A DNA stretch of 12,999 bases from the NCBI GenBank assembly GCA_001414345.1, contig LLCB01000676.1:1-12999 (forward strand). The letters are read 5' to 3'. Under the pieces are notes generated by a model. The model was not told the origin of the DNA, searched no databases, and saw only the letters and a program-made list of their open reading frames with translations. Below are positions 1 to 10,921 of this stretch, in pieces (the stretch's first letter is position 1; each line of letters opens with the position of its first letter). Source of the stretch: Hymenoscyphus infarciens. Taxonomy: Eukaryota; Ascomycota; Leotiomycetes; Helotiales; Helotiaceae. Both the position numbers and the translations under genes were made by a program.

Positions 1-1850
1 ACTTAATCTTATAAGATTTTTAAAAGAGTTTAAGTTATAAGAAAACCTAGTAAGAGTATAATAGTTTAATATTTAAAACTTACTAAAGAAGTTTAATATC
101 TCTTATATAGATATAATATCTATAAGACTATATCTAAATTAGATTTAGTATATATAAACTTTTATTATTAAGTATAAAAACCTAGTAAGTTATTAATATT
201 AGATATTAATAAATATATTCTAAAATAAGCTTTAATATCTATTTTAAGAGTGTAATTAGAAAGAGAGATACTTTTATTATTTATAGATTTATTATTTAGA
301 TTTCTTTATCTACTTTTTATTATTTACTTTTCGTTATCTAGTTCTTCTTTATACTACTTATATAAGAGTAAATAACTATACTTATATCTATCTTTATATC
401 TTAAAAAACTTATATATAATATTAAATATTAGTATAAGATAGTAGATATAAATATTATAAGTATTAGAGTTAATATATTCTATAGCTAGCTTAAAAGAAT
501 AACCTCTTATTTTAATTATATTTTTAAGCTTTTTAGAGATAAAATATAAAGTACTTATATATTTTCTACTTTTCTTAAATTAATAAAGTAATAACTTTAA
601 CTTTTATAATAACCTTTAAAATAGTTATATATAATAGAGAGTATATAAAGACTATTCTAATATATAGAATTAAAAGTAGCTAGAGACTATTATAAAAAGT
701 TATAATCTATTAATATAATTAAAGAATAAATATAATATACTCTTCTTTTATATCTCTTACTTCTTATCTATTCTATACTTATTAATCTACTCTCTATTAC
801 TTCTTAGATAATTTAATACTTCTAGGCTCTAGTATATTATATACTACTTTATAATATAAAAGTTATTCTTAAAATAGTTATAAACTCTCTTTTTAGTACT
901 CTCTTCTTTACTTATATAGAGTATTTACTCTTATAAAAAGCTTTTAAAGCTATTATAATTAAAAGAGATATAAACTTACTTATAATAGCGTTAAATAGAG
1001 GCTTTAAAGTTTTAAAATCTTATTTTAATAGAATTAAATTAAGAGTTATCTCTCTCTTTTTATATCTCTCTCTAAAATAAGAGCTTTAATAGATAGAGTA
1101 ATTATCTATTATAATAATATCTTAATTACTAGGTATCTAAGTATATTATAGTAGAATATCTTTCTCTAACTACTTCTTAAATATCTCTACTATAATTACT
1201 TACTAGAATTTAATAGATAATAGCTATTTATTAAGTATATATACTAGTAATATACTCTTATTCTAATTAGTATCTACTTATATTATTAAGTACTAGTAGT
1301 CTTATTAGAGATAGATTTCTTAAGAAATATAAGTCTCTTACTTTTCTACTTAGTTAATTTATTCTTCTATACTTATATTAATTAAAGCTTCTACTAACTT
1401 ATAAAGTAGTCTAACTTCTTATATAATATCTCTATACTCTTATATATCTTATATATCTACTACTTTAAAAGCTAAAGATCGAATACGTTATATATATAAT
1501 CTACTATCTTATCTACTATAAGCTTATTATCTTATATTAGAAGCTCTTAAATAAATACTTCTATAGTAGTATTCTAGGTAGCTTTAGACTCTAGTTTAGC
1601 TTTATAATAAGAATAAGAAGTAAGAGCTACTTCTACTAAGAGCTCTTATTTAATATTATATATTTAAATATACTACTATATTTAAACACTCTAACTATTT
1701 TTATAAAGTTAGTATTATTATATCTTACTCTAGCTTAAATTACTCTTTTAAATACTATATAATAACTAGGATTAATTTAAGATACTATAGTAGACTATAT
1801 ATATAAATAGATTAGAGTATATCTTTAAAAGCTTTAATATTATATATATA
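1..1850. other. RIP-saturated AT-rich DNA, no recognisable gene
   Basis: No gene, RNA or intact mobile element is visible. The first 1,680 bases contain only one CpA/TpG dinucleotide (a TpG near 251), and in the first 60 bases TpA outnumbers ApT 11 to 5 with no CpA or TpG at all. Stops TAA and TAG occur every few codons in all six frames and there is no ATG on either strand. Pyrimidine-rich stretches (about 240-370, 720-850 and 1280-1560) may mark former coding sequence on the minus strand, but no motif survives. A short repeated word, AACCTAGTAAG, occurs near 44 and 179. Most likely this is old transposon sequence erased by RIP; the family cannot be named. Confidence 0.7.
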
Positions 1851-1879
1851 GTTGTAGAATTAATTAAAGAAGTAATAAT

Positions 1880-2085
1880 TTAGCTAATATTTCGCTAGAG
1901 GCTCCTAGCTACGAGTATAATATATAAACACTCGGATTATAAAAAAAAGTAGGCTAATTTAAGCTTAACTTATAACTAACTATATATTACGCCTAGTACT
2001 GCTAAATTACGAATTTTACTATATTCGACGTATCTAAGTTATTAACTTTTAAGACCTTGGTTTTATACCTTGTTTATTCTACTTA
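1880..2085. other. Less mutated island, possible LTR or promoter remnant
   Basis: This stretch keeps seven or so CpG dinucleotides (for example near 1893, 1912, 1933, 1990, 2010, 2026 and 2029) and four CpA/TpG (near 1928, 2000, 2058 and 2070), far more than its surroundings. It contains a TATA-like run (TATATAAA near 1921) and a short potential stem, CGAGT at 1912-1916 with ACTCG at 1930-1934. A pyrimidine-rich stretch follows after 2085. The mix would suit the regulatory end of an LTR retrotransposon, but I found no second copy in the window and no TG...CA boundary pair, so the LTR reading is a guess. Confidence 0.3.
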
Positions 2086-2304
2086 CTACTAACTAGTTAT
2101 CTATTCCTTTACTTATTAACCTCTTCTCTTATTTAGTAAATTAGAAACTATCTAGTAACTTATTAATCCTTTTATCTTCTAATTAGTATACTAGAAACTA
2201 TTATTAAAAGATACTTTAGCCTTTTTAGTCTTAATTATTAATAACCTTTTTATTAAAGTAGCTTTTAAATAGTATTAGATCTAGGAGGCTAGAAAGGTCT
2301 TTAT

Positions 2305-2318
2305 CTTTCTTAAGAAAG
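2305..2318. repeat. 14-bp perfect palindrome
   Basis: CTTTCTTAAGAAAG is its own reverse complement. Palindromes of this size built from AT-rich words are not rare in such DNA, so no function is claimed. Confidence 0.5.
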
Positions 2319-3190
2319 TAATTAAATTTAATTTCTTTATTTATAACTAGAAAGAGAAGTAATTAATATACTCTACTCTTCTTAGCTTTATTATAATCAT
2401 CTACTATACTTTTAAGACTAAGAATCTTCTATTATATAGGCTTATTTAGAATAGATTCTAGAATATAGAAAGGTTCTAAGAATCTTACTTACTTTAAGAT
2501 ATTAACTTATACTTCTCTAAGAGCTAGATCTAATATAGATATTAAGACTATTACTTTATTAGTAGATAAAGTTAGTACTTATTAGTTATTCTTTAATTTT
2601 AGAGTAAGCTTAGAAGAATCTGCTTATATTAGAATATCTTATATAAGGTTATTAGATAAAGAATTTACTAATTTAAGAGTTCTTAAAACTATCTCGGTTT
2701 TAGTAAACTAAATTATAGACTTAGTTTTAAATAAACTTAGTATCTTTTTAACTATAGTAAAATAATCTATATTAGATATTACTAGTAGAAAAAGTAGAAG
2801 CTAGATAAGTTTCTAGAATTAATTAAATAAGAGAAGAGAGAAGTAGATAAACTATATAGTCTCTATTATAAGTTAGTTAAATATAGTATTATAAGGAAGA
2901 AGGATTTTATTAATCTTAGACTCCTTAGATTCGAATTTACTATTACTTCTTTTATATTTTACTATATAGAGTATAGATTAGTTAATTTAAATAAGATAGT
3001 ATAATAATAGTTACTTATATATATTTAGAATTAGTATATAGCTATTAGAAGATAATTAGAGCTTAGTAATAAGTGTATAGTATCTATTCTAAGACTATAT
3101 ATTTTTCTATAGAGATATTATATTAGAGATATTAATATATATATTCTCTATTAAGACTATGTTCTAGTTTCTTATTTTACTTATCTTAAC

Positions 3191-3214
3191 TATAGCTATA
3201 GCTATAGCTCTAGC
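3191..3214 (+). repeat. Hexamer microsatellite (TATAGC)n
   Basis: Three perfect TATAGC units are followed by one altered unit (TCTAGC). A six-base period would keep a reading frame, so this may be a trace of a dipeptide repeat in a former coding sequence. It is equally compatible with ordinary slippage. Confidence 0.75.
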
Positions 3215-5699
3215 TTCTACTATCTCTTTCTTAAAATTATATTTCTAGATAAGATTATATTATAGGTCTTTAAATTTATCTTTTTTATAGTACTTTTTAG
3301 CTATAGTTTTAAAGTTATTAACTAATTTTATCTTAAGAAGTTTATAAAAAGTATAGTTATAAGCTTTATAGTTAATTTATATTAATTAAAGAATATCTTA
3401 AACATAGTTAGATCTAATATTATTAGATTTATATAATTTATTCTAAGTAAAGTAATAAGTTATAAAAAGTATAATATAAATATTATAGAAATACTTATTA
3501 TTATAAGTAGTAGAGTTATCTTAGTATAGCTTTAAGATTAAAATCCTAGTAGGTTTATATAAAGTTAAATCTTAAAGTAGATAGATCTTAATTTATTTAA
3601 CCTTCTTCTTTTAGTTTAATATAAGTTATAAATAAGGAATAACTACTTAATTATTAATAGTAGTTTTTATAAGTGTAAATTTAAATTTCTTAGCCTTAGC
3701 TCTTAATAATCTTTTTATATATTTATATTATTAAGTATTAGGATATAGGTATTAAATTCTTAAACTTATCTTAAATTTACTTATTTACTTTATATAAAAG
3801 AAATTAATAAAACTAGGTTTATAGAAGTAACTTAAAAAGATAGAGGCTTTTATTAAATTATTAATTATATAGTAATAGTGAAATTATTACCTATTTTATA
3901 CTTATAACCTTAGATAATACTCTTTTAAAATAATTATACTAGACTAGTAAATATTAGTATTATTAGTACTATAGATTCCTATAATAAGAACGTACTATTT
4001 CTAGAGATTATTAAGAGAATTTAATATTAAAGAATTAGATAGTAGTAAGTAAAAGAGATTAGTATAACTATAGAACGTTTATTTAGATAAGAGAGGAGAT
4101 AATATAATATTTATTATTTCTTATTTTTATAGTTTAATACTCTTATAAATATACCTACTTCTTATCTTCTTATAACCTAAGGTTAGTAGTATAAAAATCC
4201 TTTTAAATCTAATTGCTTTTAAGTTCTTAAGTATTATTTTATATACTATATTTATAATAGCTCTAGTTAGATAAAACTCTAAAGAGATCCTTAAATCTAG
4301 AAGAGATAGTATATTAAGATATCTATTCTTATAGATTATATATATAAATTTTCTCCTTTACTTATAGTCCTATTTTTAAAGTTAATAGCTATAACGTTAT
4401 AAGTATCTAAATAAACGCTAAATTTCTAAAACTAATTAGCTACTTTATAAATAATTAGTAATATTTAAACTATAAATACTATTCTAGTTAGTATAGCTTT
4501 TTATATACTTATTTAATTAAAGTAGAAGTAATCTCTAAAGATTACTAATAGTAGTTTCTAGCTATTATTCTTAGCTAGAGTATATAAAAAGAGAAATAGT
4601 AAATTCTATAAATTATTAGTAAACTTTTAGAAAAGTAATATAAGCTAGTATCTATAATAATACCTAGTTAATAACTTATTAGAGCTTCTTAAAATCCTAC
4701 TTCTATAGCTAGAGTAGAGTTAACCCTCGTTCCTACTTTAATTATATATACTAAGCTTTATAAAGTAATATTTATTTTAAAAAACTTATAAGAAATTAAG
4801 TTAAAGTAGTCTAAGTATAGATAAACTAGGTATAAAAGAGATTCTAGATATACTTCTTATACTATATTAAAGACTAGTATAAGTAATAAAATATAGCTTT
4901 TATTCTTTACTATTACTAGGTCTTCCTAGTAGTTATAACCTATATACTATACTACTTCTAATTTATTTACTATTACGTTACTTTTATACTATAGTTATAA
5001 TAATAGGCTATTATAAACATATTATAAGTATATTATAAAAACCTATAAAGCTACTAGCTAGGTAGTAAGCAGGTTTTTACTATATAATAATAAAGCGACT
5101 ATATATCTATTATCTCTACTATTTATAATATAACCTATAATACTAATTTTTCTTATTTAGTATATCTATAACTACTACTTCTATATAAGAAGATATATAG
5201 TAAGAGAATAACGTAAATCTAATATAAATAAGGCCTTATATTACTATAGTATTAAAAGAAGAGAATTATAGATAAATAAAAAAGAGAAAAGGTAAAGAGA
5301 AGTACTAAGACCTATTTAATATTAAAGTATATATCTTTAAAATCTAAACTTTTATCTTATTATACTAACCTTTTAGTAAGTCCTAGTATTTTTAGTAAAA
5401 GTATTATAAGACTAGTTCTAACTTATTCTAATAACCTCTTTAGCTATAGATTTATTTATAAATCTAGTACTAAGTCTATAAGCTTCTAGTAAAGATAACG
5501 AATTCTCTATCTATATAGAAGTTACTATTAATATAAAATATAAAATAAGTTATATAGTTAATAAAATAATAATAAAACTTAAAGAAATTACTTATAGTAG
5601 AAACTATTATTATAAAGACCTTCTTATAAATACTATAAAGAAATTATTAGACTATTATTTTTTATAGCCTAAAGTATAATCTATATAAGATATATACTA

Positions 5700-6860
5700 A
5701 GCTATAAATTAATACTAAATTCTAGAAAAGTACTAAAAGCGTAAAAACATATATAAAGACCTTAGTAATTCTTTAAGTAGTAGATAAGGTTTAGTATAGC
5801 TCTTAAATAAGTATAGTAAGGTTCTAAGTTATAAGAAGGCTAGATTAAAGATAGATATAGTTTAAAAGTATCTAGAAATCTTTTACTACCTCTCTCTAAA
5901 TATACTAGAGAGTTGAGTATTAAGTAATTAGAACGAAAAAGTACTTATATAAGAAGTAGAAGAGGAGATTAAGTAGAAAACATATATTTAATAAGTATTA
6001 AGCTAATACTATACTCTAGTATATTCCTTATAAGATACTTATATTCGTCTTACTTATAAAATAAATAAGTAAATATATTTAACGTTTTAAGAATAGATTT
6101 TCTTTTTTATATTACTAACTAAGATCTAATAGAATAATAGTAGCTCTTATTTTTTAGAGAAATAGAGTAAAGACTAAAATAGAATAATAGATATATACTA
6201 AGTAGATTTAAGTTTAATTTATTTAATATCTAGATAAAGTTAAAAAATATACCTATTCTACAGTTTAATAAGAGAGCTAATAGAGTCTATAACAAGAACC
6301 TTTAAAATTTTAGTATATTACTTATTATAGAAGACCTATTATAATTCTAAATTATATAGTAGAAGTAATAGAGAGCTTAAATAGTTAGTACTTAAACTAT
6401 ATATTATTAATTACTATATAATATAGAACTAAACAACTAATAGCTAGAGAACCTAAATAAAAAATAAGAAGTAAAAAGATAAAGGTTAATTAACTGAATT
6501 ATTATAAACTATTAGTATATAATTAGTAAAGAAGGACTTAGAAGAAGAATACTAGATAAGAAGAACTAGAAAAGGTATTTTAAGAAAAACGAAATTAAAT
6601 TTATAAGTTTTATAAAAGGTGTTTTATTTATAAACTTTTAAGATTTTTATAATACTAGATTAAAATAGTATTATAAGGTCTAGAATACTATTTATAATAA
6701 GATCTTTTTAAAACTACTATAAATAAGATTTATTAAAAGAATATAAGTAATAGTATTAGGTAGAAGTTAGAAGTATAATAGTAAATAGAAGTAAGCTTAT
6801 TTACTTTTTCTAGTAAATCTTATAACTCTATAGTTCTATATTAGCTTATAATTAATAAAC
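5700..6860 (+). other. Purine-rich degraded stretch, possible former plus-strand coding DNA
   Basis: The plus strand is rich in AAG, GAA and AGA words (for example around 5935-5980 and 6530-6600), as seen in former coding sequence for a lysine- and glutamate-rich protein. Stops are frequent in every frame and TGA is rare only because TpG is nearly absent, so an apparently open frame after replacing TAA/TAG carries no information. No domain can be named. The words around 5978-6006 and 7716-7743 are loosely similar (an AAACATATA-type core followed by AATAAGTATTAA), which could mean shared ancestry but is too short to rely on. Confidence 0.3.
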
Positions 6861-7640
6861 TTTTATTAACCTAGGTAAAGATTTTTCTTAAGTTTTTAAC
6901 TACCTACTAAGCTTTAATAAAAGCTTATATATACCTATATTAACCTTAAAAGTATTATAAAACCTTACCTAAGTTTAATATCTACTTCTAAACGCTATTA
7001 AACCTCTTATTATCCTACTTATATAATCTAGATATAGTTATATAAACCTACTCGAGCCTCTAACTACTCTCTAAACTATCTTAGAGCTTTAAATTATTAT
7101 ATATATTAATCTTAAAGTAGTTATAGAAGCTTACTCGAGTCTAGTACCCTAGAGCTCTTATAATCTATAAACCCTTAAATCTAGATAGTGTTATATAGAC
7201 TTACTCTACTATCTAACTACCTCTAGAAACCTAGTTCTAAACCGGAATTATTACCTTTAGTAAAACACTCTCTTATAAAGGTATTAGAGAGAATTATTAT
7301 AGGAAATCTTAAGATAGTATAGATAGTAAGCTTTACTTTTCTAGTTTTACTTCTTCTAGAAACCTCTACTAACGTTTATTCTAGGAAATATAGAATATTA
7401 AATTCTAATTTTAAGCTTAGTTTACTAGCTACTATTATTAAAGAGTTAGACTATCTAATAGCTATATTTAGAACTAATAGTATAGTAGATTTAAGATAGT
7501 TCTTAGTTTAAGATAGAACTAGAAAATAGCCCTTTTTAAGAGATATATTCTTCTATAAGTCCTAGAATAGAATAGATAAGGCTTTTAAGGTATTACTATA
7601 GCTTTAATTAATAGTTTAGAGTTAGGAGAATATAATATTA
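6861..7640. other. Degraded DNA with two CTCGAG landmarks
   Basis: This is a more C-rich stretch on the plus strand. TACTCGAG occurs twice about 84 bases apart (near 7050 and 7134), each followed by leucine-codon-like CT-rich sequence and a TTAGAGCT- or TAGAGCTC-type word, which may be an old internal duplication. No gene or named element is recognisable. Confidence 0.35.
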
Positions 7641-7654
7641 CTAATACTTACTAT

Positions 7655-7723
7655 TTAAAAGATAACGTAAAAGCTAAAGGTAGCTACTAAGAAGTATAAG
7701 TAATAGCTTAAGAAGAAAAACAT
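7655..7723 (-). other. Longest ATG-initiated frame seen, 22 codons, spurious
   Basis: From the ATG complementary to 7721-7723 the minus strand reads 22 codons to TAA. It is very rich in Phe, Tyr and Leu and lies antisense to a purine-rich region that is better read on the plus strand. It is listed only to document how short the longest ATG frame is; I do not consider it a gene. Confidence 0.6.
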
Positions 7724-7903
7724 ATAAATAAGTATTAAAGCTATAAGATATAATCTATAGCTAGCTTAACTCTTAAGCTAATATTATATAGATCTTATTA
7801 TTTATTACTATTTATATTAAGAGTATAGAGAAGAGAAAGTAAGATTTAAAGGTAAGCTTATTCTCTTATTTATAATAAAATAAGCTAACTTTATATAAAG
7901 GAA

Positions 7904-8032
7904 ACTACTTAGTATCTTTAGAAGAAATATAAGTTTACTAATAATAATATACTAGTAAATAAGAAGTCTATAAGTAAGGATATTAAAGTAGTTATTAAAC
8001 TTAAAGATAGTAATATTAAAGAGTCTTAATAA
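7904..8032 (+). pseudogene. Relic ORF copy A of a repeat family (gag/ORF1-like)
   Basis: This is a mutated coding remnant recognised by comparison with copy B at 10281-10445. From 7976 the frame reads KDIKVVIKLKDSNIKES, against KDIKVIIKIKDSNNKEE in copy B. The nucleotide match over the 48-base core is 39/48, and many differences are conservative at the protein level (V/I, L/I), which supports real coding descent. Upstream in the same frame both share YLQ, then a basic NILxxKKS-type stretch, with length differences between them. The K/R-D-I-K-V-x-I-K-x-K-D pattern recalls ORF1/gag-like proteins of fungal non-LTR (Tad1-type) retrotransposons, but that is a resemblance from memory, not a search result. 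There is no start codon, TAA/TAG interrupt the frame (former CAA/CAG if RIP), and no zinc knuckle is readable downstream. Confidence 0.5.
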
Positions 8033-8312
8033 ATAGCTTAGATAATATTATTAGAAGTATATAACTAGTTATCTTATTATATATAAATAGTAGCTTAGTA
8101 GAAAACTTCTTCTACTTTATAAGTCTAAGATTAGATAGAATAATTTAGCTCTATCTCTTAGTTATATCTCTTAATTACTATTAGAGCTAATTTAATTTAT
8201 ATTAGGAATTAGTACCTAAATTTAGAAAAAGTAATTAATAAAACTATTAATAACCCTCTAAGCTCTATAGAAATATCTTAAATTATTCTTAGTAACTTCT
8301 TAAACCCTTATA

Positions 8313-8350
8313 TATACTCTAAACCCTAGAGTATACTCTAAACCCTATAG
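8313..8350 (+). repeat. 19-bp tandem duplication, two copies
   Basis: TATACTCTAAACCCTAGAG (8313-8331) is followed immediately by a copy with one change (8332-8350). Each copy contains a CTAAACCCTA word, and a related TAAACCCTTA lies just upstream near 8300. The word looks telomere-like but appears once per unit rather than as a tandem telomeric array, so it is treated as a simple local duplication. Confidence 0.85.
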
Positions 8351-8800
8351 TAATAACTATAGTATTAATATACCTATTACTTTATAATAACGTCTTAAAC
8401 CTATATATATTAGTTTAAGCTCTATAATAAACCTTAACCTTAATAGAACTATATTTAAAGATTTTATAATTACTAAAGAAACTATGTTAATAATACTATA
8501 GAATTTATATTAGAAATGTTTTAAGGAATTCTATAAATTCTAATTAAAATAAACTATAAAAGTTATTATATCTTATACCTTTATAAGCTATAAATTATTT
8601 ATTCCTTAAAAGAGATAGTAAAGTAAACTAATTAGTATTTCTAATTAGAGGATTTAGTTACTAAAGCCTATAAATAGAAGAGTACTTACCTACTATATAA
8701 GTAGATATTATTCCTATTTTAATAAATTTAAGTTTTACTTTAAAAGAGTTATAAGTTTAAATAGTATTTTAGTAGGAATTAAATAAAGTATTTTTATATT

Positions 8801-8864
8801 AAGGCTTATAGATACTCTAGAGTTACTACTAGCGTTCTCTATTACTCTCTTATCTATAAGCCTT
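8801..8864. repeat. 14-bp perfect inverted repeat with 36-bp spacer
   Basis: AAGGCTTATAGATA at 8801-8814 is the exact reverse complement of 8851-8864. The spacer contains a CTCTAGAG palindrome (8815-8822). Transcribed, this could fold into a hairpin; as DNA it could be the ends of a tiny inverted insertion or a cruciform-prone site. No terminator or transposon function is supported. Confidence 0.7.
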
Positions 8865-9470
8865 TTTACTTAGAACTCTATTATAAATTAGTATTTAATA
8901 TCTCTTTTAATAACTAGAATACTTACTAGTTAATTCTTAAGATAACGAATAAGCTTAATAACTATTTTCTTTATTAATTCTACGTTCTATTTAACTATCT
9001 TAATATTACTAAAGAGAGTATAAGCGAGGTTACTAGCTAACTCTTAAATATAGGACTTCTTAACTTATATAAGGTAATTATATTATTTATAACTTATAAG
9101 ATCTTTAAAAAATTTACTAAGAGCTCTAGAATCTAAGGAATTATAGTTTACTATTATAGTAATAGTATTACTAGTCGAGTTTATATTAGTAAGCTTATAT
9201 ACTTTAAGTAAAGTCTTACTATTATAATCTATATTATACTTATTAGTATACTTTATATTATAGGAATTTAAGTTAGTATTTAAGAGAGAGTTAGCTTAAT
9301 TATTATTATTAAAATATAGCTATAATTACTTATATATATATTTTACTCCTTATATATAGAAATAGCTTAGTATTAGTAAGAAGTCTTTTAAAATATTAGT
9401 AGAGGACTTTAAGTAAATGCTTATATATATTTTATTATAGTAAGTTAGTAAAATAATAAGATAAGGTAAA

Positions 9471-9963
9471 GTAGAAAGTCTAGGTTATTACCTTTATCTT
9501 TACTACTATTCTTACTCTACTACCTTACTAGCTAAGTACTTATCTACCTTTTAACTCTCTACTCTTTAACTTTTTAACCTCTAACTATATAACTACGTTT
9601 TTCTTATAAGCTTATAATATCTTATAGTCCTTTATCGTGCTTATAGTTATAGCGTTATAAAAGTATTCTTCTTTAATCTTTAAGTCTCTAGATTTACTAT
9701 ATTTTCTCTACTATATAGTATTTCTACTTAAGTAAGTTATATTTATAAATATAAACTCTTACCTATACTAACTAAGCTAGTCTCTTATTATATCTTAAAA
9801 CGTTAATAAAGCTATAATAAATATACTACTCTTAAATAATAGAGAGGCTACTAAAGTTAACTTAGGCTCTAAAGAAGTAGCTAATTTAAGGAAATATTTT
9901 AAAGCTTAAAGTAATACTTATATTTAGCTCTTCCTTTATTAAATATTTTTAATTAAGTCTTAG
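9471..9963. other. Pyrimidine-rich leader-like stretch upstream of relic copy B
   Basis: From about 9480 to 9620 the plus strand is strongly C/T-rich (repeated CTACTA, CTCTCTA and CTTTAACTT words), then becomes mixed. Its position just upstream of the coiled-coil-like frame and copy B would suit a 5' untranslated region of that element, but copy A has no clearly matching leader. No gene is recognised. Confidence 0.25.
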
Positions 9964-10280
9964 TAGAAGTTTAATATAATCTATTAAAACTCTGCTAAAC
10001 TCTAAAGCTTAGTATATAAATAAGAGGCTTTAGTTACGTTAATATATATTATTAAGAAAGAGAAAAAATAATTAGAGGCTATAGTAGATAACTATAAAGA
10101 CGTCCTTACTTACGAACTTATAAGAAAGAGTATTATAGTTATAAGTAACTATTTATTCTAGTATTCTTAGTAGCTAACTCTTTAAGTTAAAAGGTTTCTA
10201 TAATATAGTTAAACTAAATATTAGACGAATAAAGGAGATATATAAGATTAGTAGTTTATATTATTTTAATCTTAGTAAGT
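9964..10280 (+). pseudogene. Relic coding stretch, coiled-coil-like, upstream of copy B
   Basis: Read from 9964 with TAA/TAG taken as former CAA/CAG, the plus strand gives a protein-like, charged and helical sequence that includes KKEKKQLEAIVDNYKDVL around 10053-10107, with heptad-like spacing of hydrophobic residues. It lies directly upstream of copy B but in a different phase, so a frameshifting indel must separate them if they were one gene. A coiled coil ahead of a conserved domain would fit a gag or LINE ORF1 protein. This is inference only: no paralogous stretch was convincingly aligned upstream of copy A. Confidence 0.3.
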
Positions 10281-10445
10281 TAATAATATCTATAAGCTAA
10301 AGTTAGTAAGCTTAAGTATAAGTATTAATTTAATAATAGTAAAGATAATATACTAAAGAAGAAGTCCTAAAATAATAGAGATACTAGAACTTTAAAGGAT
10401 ATTAAGGTTATTATTAAGATTAAAGATTCTAATAACAAAGAGGAA
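10281..10445 (+). pseudogene. Relic ORF copy B of the same repeat family
   Basis: This is the second copy of the relic ORF at 7904-8032, in the same orientation, with cores offset by 2,419 bases. The core at 10395-10445 reads KDIKVIIKIKDSNNKEE in frame. Upstream in the same frame are YLQ, a basic segment and an NILKKKS stretch, with small insertions relative to copy A. Its TAA/TAG codons are most simply former CAA/CAG. After GAG GAA TAA the frame continues without recognisable similarity to copy A. The two copies are about 81% identical in the core, much of the difference not RIP-type, so they diverged as separate insertions or subfamilies before or besides RIP. The family is most likely a retrotransposon gag/ORF1. 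Confidence 0.5.
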
Positions 10446-10921
10446 TAAGAGGTATTTAGTAATAGAAGAGTTCTCTTAGGTTTTATAATAATATTTTATT
10501 AACTAATTTAAGTCTAGGTATTCTTTTATCTTATATACTCTATAGATTTCCTTAGTATAGTAGTATAAGGATATTTATAGATAGCGTTAGTTAATAGCTT
10601 TTTCTTATTACTTTTTAGTTCTTAAGAGATACTTTTAATATATAGTATATAGTTAGTATAGGTTATCTTATAATTAAATAGAGTAGTTAAAGAGAAATAG
10701 GTCTATTTTAATATACTTATAGTCTTAAGTATAACTTATAGTAAGTACTATAATAATTATTAATTTCTCTTACGTCTAGCTTCTATATATCTCTATATAC
10801 CTAAACTTATTATTAGATATATAGAATATATAAGAGTTAGATAGAAGGGAAAGCTTAACCTCTAAGGTTAGTTACTAACCTATTAACTGTTTTATTATTA
10901 GTTTTTAAATATATATACTAC
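10446..10921. other. Degraded DNA downstream of copy B
   Basis: No motif of an endonuclease, reverse transcriptase or cysteine-rich knuckle could be read. If copy B belonged to a LINE, the start of its second ORF would be expected about here. The loss of TGC/TGT codons to TAC/TAT makes cysteine motifs particularly hard to see. Confidence 0.5.

Larger units (their letters stand above)
2086..5700. other. RIP-degraded repeat DNA without recognisable genes
   Basis: No open frame of note and no conserved transposon motif (reverse transcriptase, integrase, DDE transposase or zinc knuckle) could be read on either strand, even when TAA and TAG were read as former CAA and CAG. The longest ATG frames here are 17 codons (minus, 2347-2400) and 15 codons (minus, ending at the ATG at 5018-5020); both look accidental. 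Small local structures include a 14-bp palindrome at 2305-2318 and a hexamer run at 3191-3214. Part of the sequence (4361-4401) resembles 9621-9659 in the same orientation, hinting at a shared repeat family. Confidence 0.65.
8033..9470. other. RIP-degraded stretch between the two relic ORF copies
   Basis: If copies A and B belong to full elements, this should hold the rest of copy A's element or an insertion in it. I could not find a reverse transcriptase, endonuclease or integrase motif on either strand. It carries a 19-bp tandem duplication (8313-8350) and a 14-bp inverted repeat (8801-8864). All three plus-strand ATG triplets here (8484, 8516 and 9417) run into stops within eight codons. 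Confidence 0.55.

Noticed and set aside
2910..2945. tRNA T-loop-like word TTCGAAT near 2930
   Set aside because: No flanking T-stem pairing, no A/B-box context and no cloverleaf could be drawn. The similar TTCGAAC near 12207 fails in the same way.
4810..4835. Pogo/Fot1-type DExG transposase motif around GATAAACTAGGT
   Set aside because: Only a few residues fit and the conserved blocks expected further downstream are absent.
8036..8055. Reverse transcriptase YxDD motif in TTAGATAATATT
   Set aside because: The preceding codons do not fit the motif and no other reverse transcriptase block lies at the right distance.
8290..8350. Interstitial telomere array
   Set aside because: CCCTA words occur once per 19-bp unit rather than as consecutive 6- or 7-base repeats.
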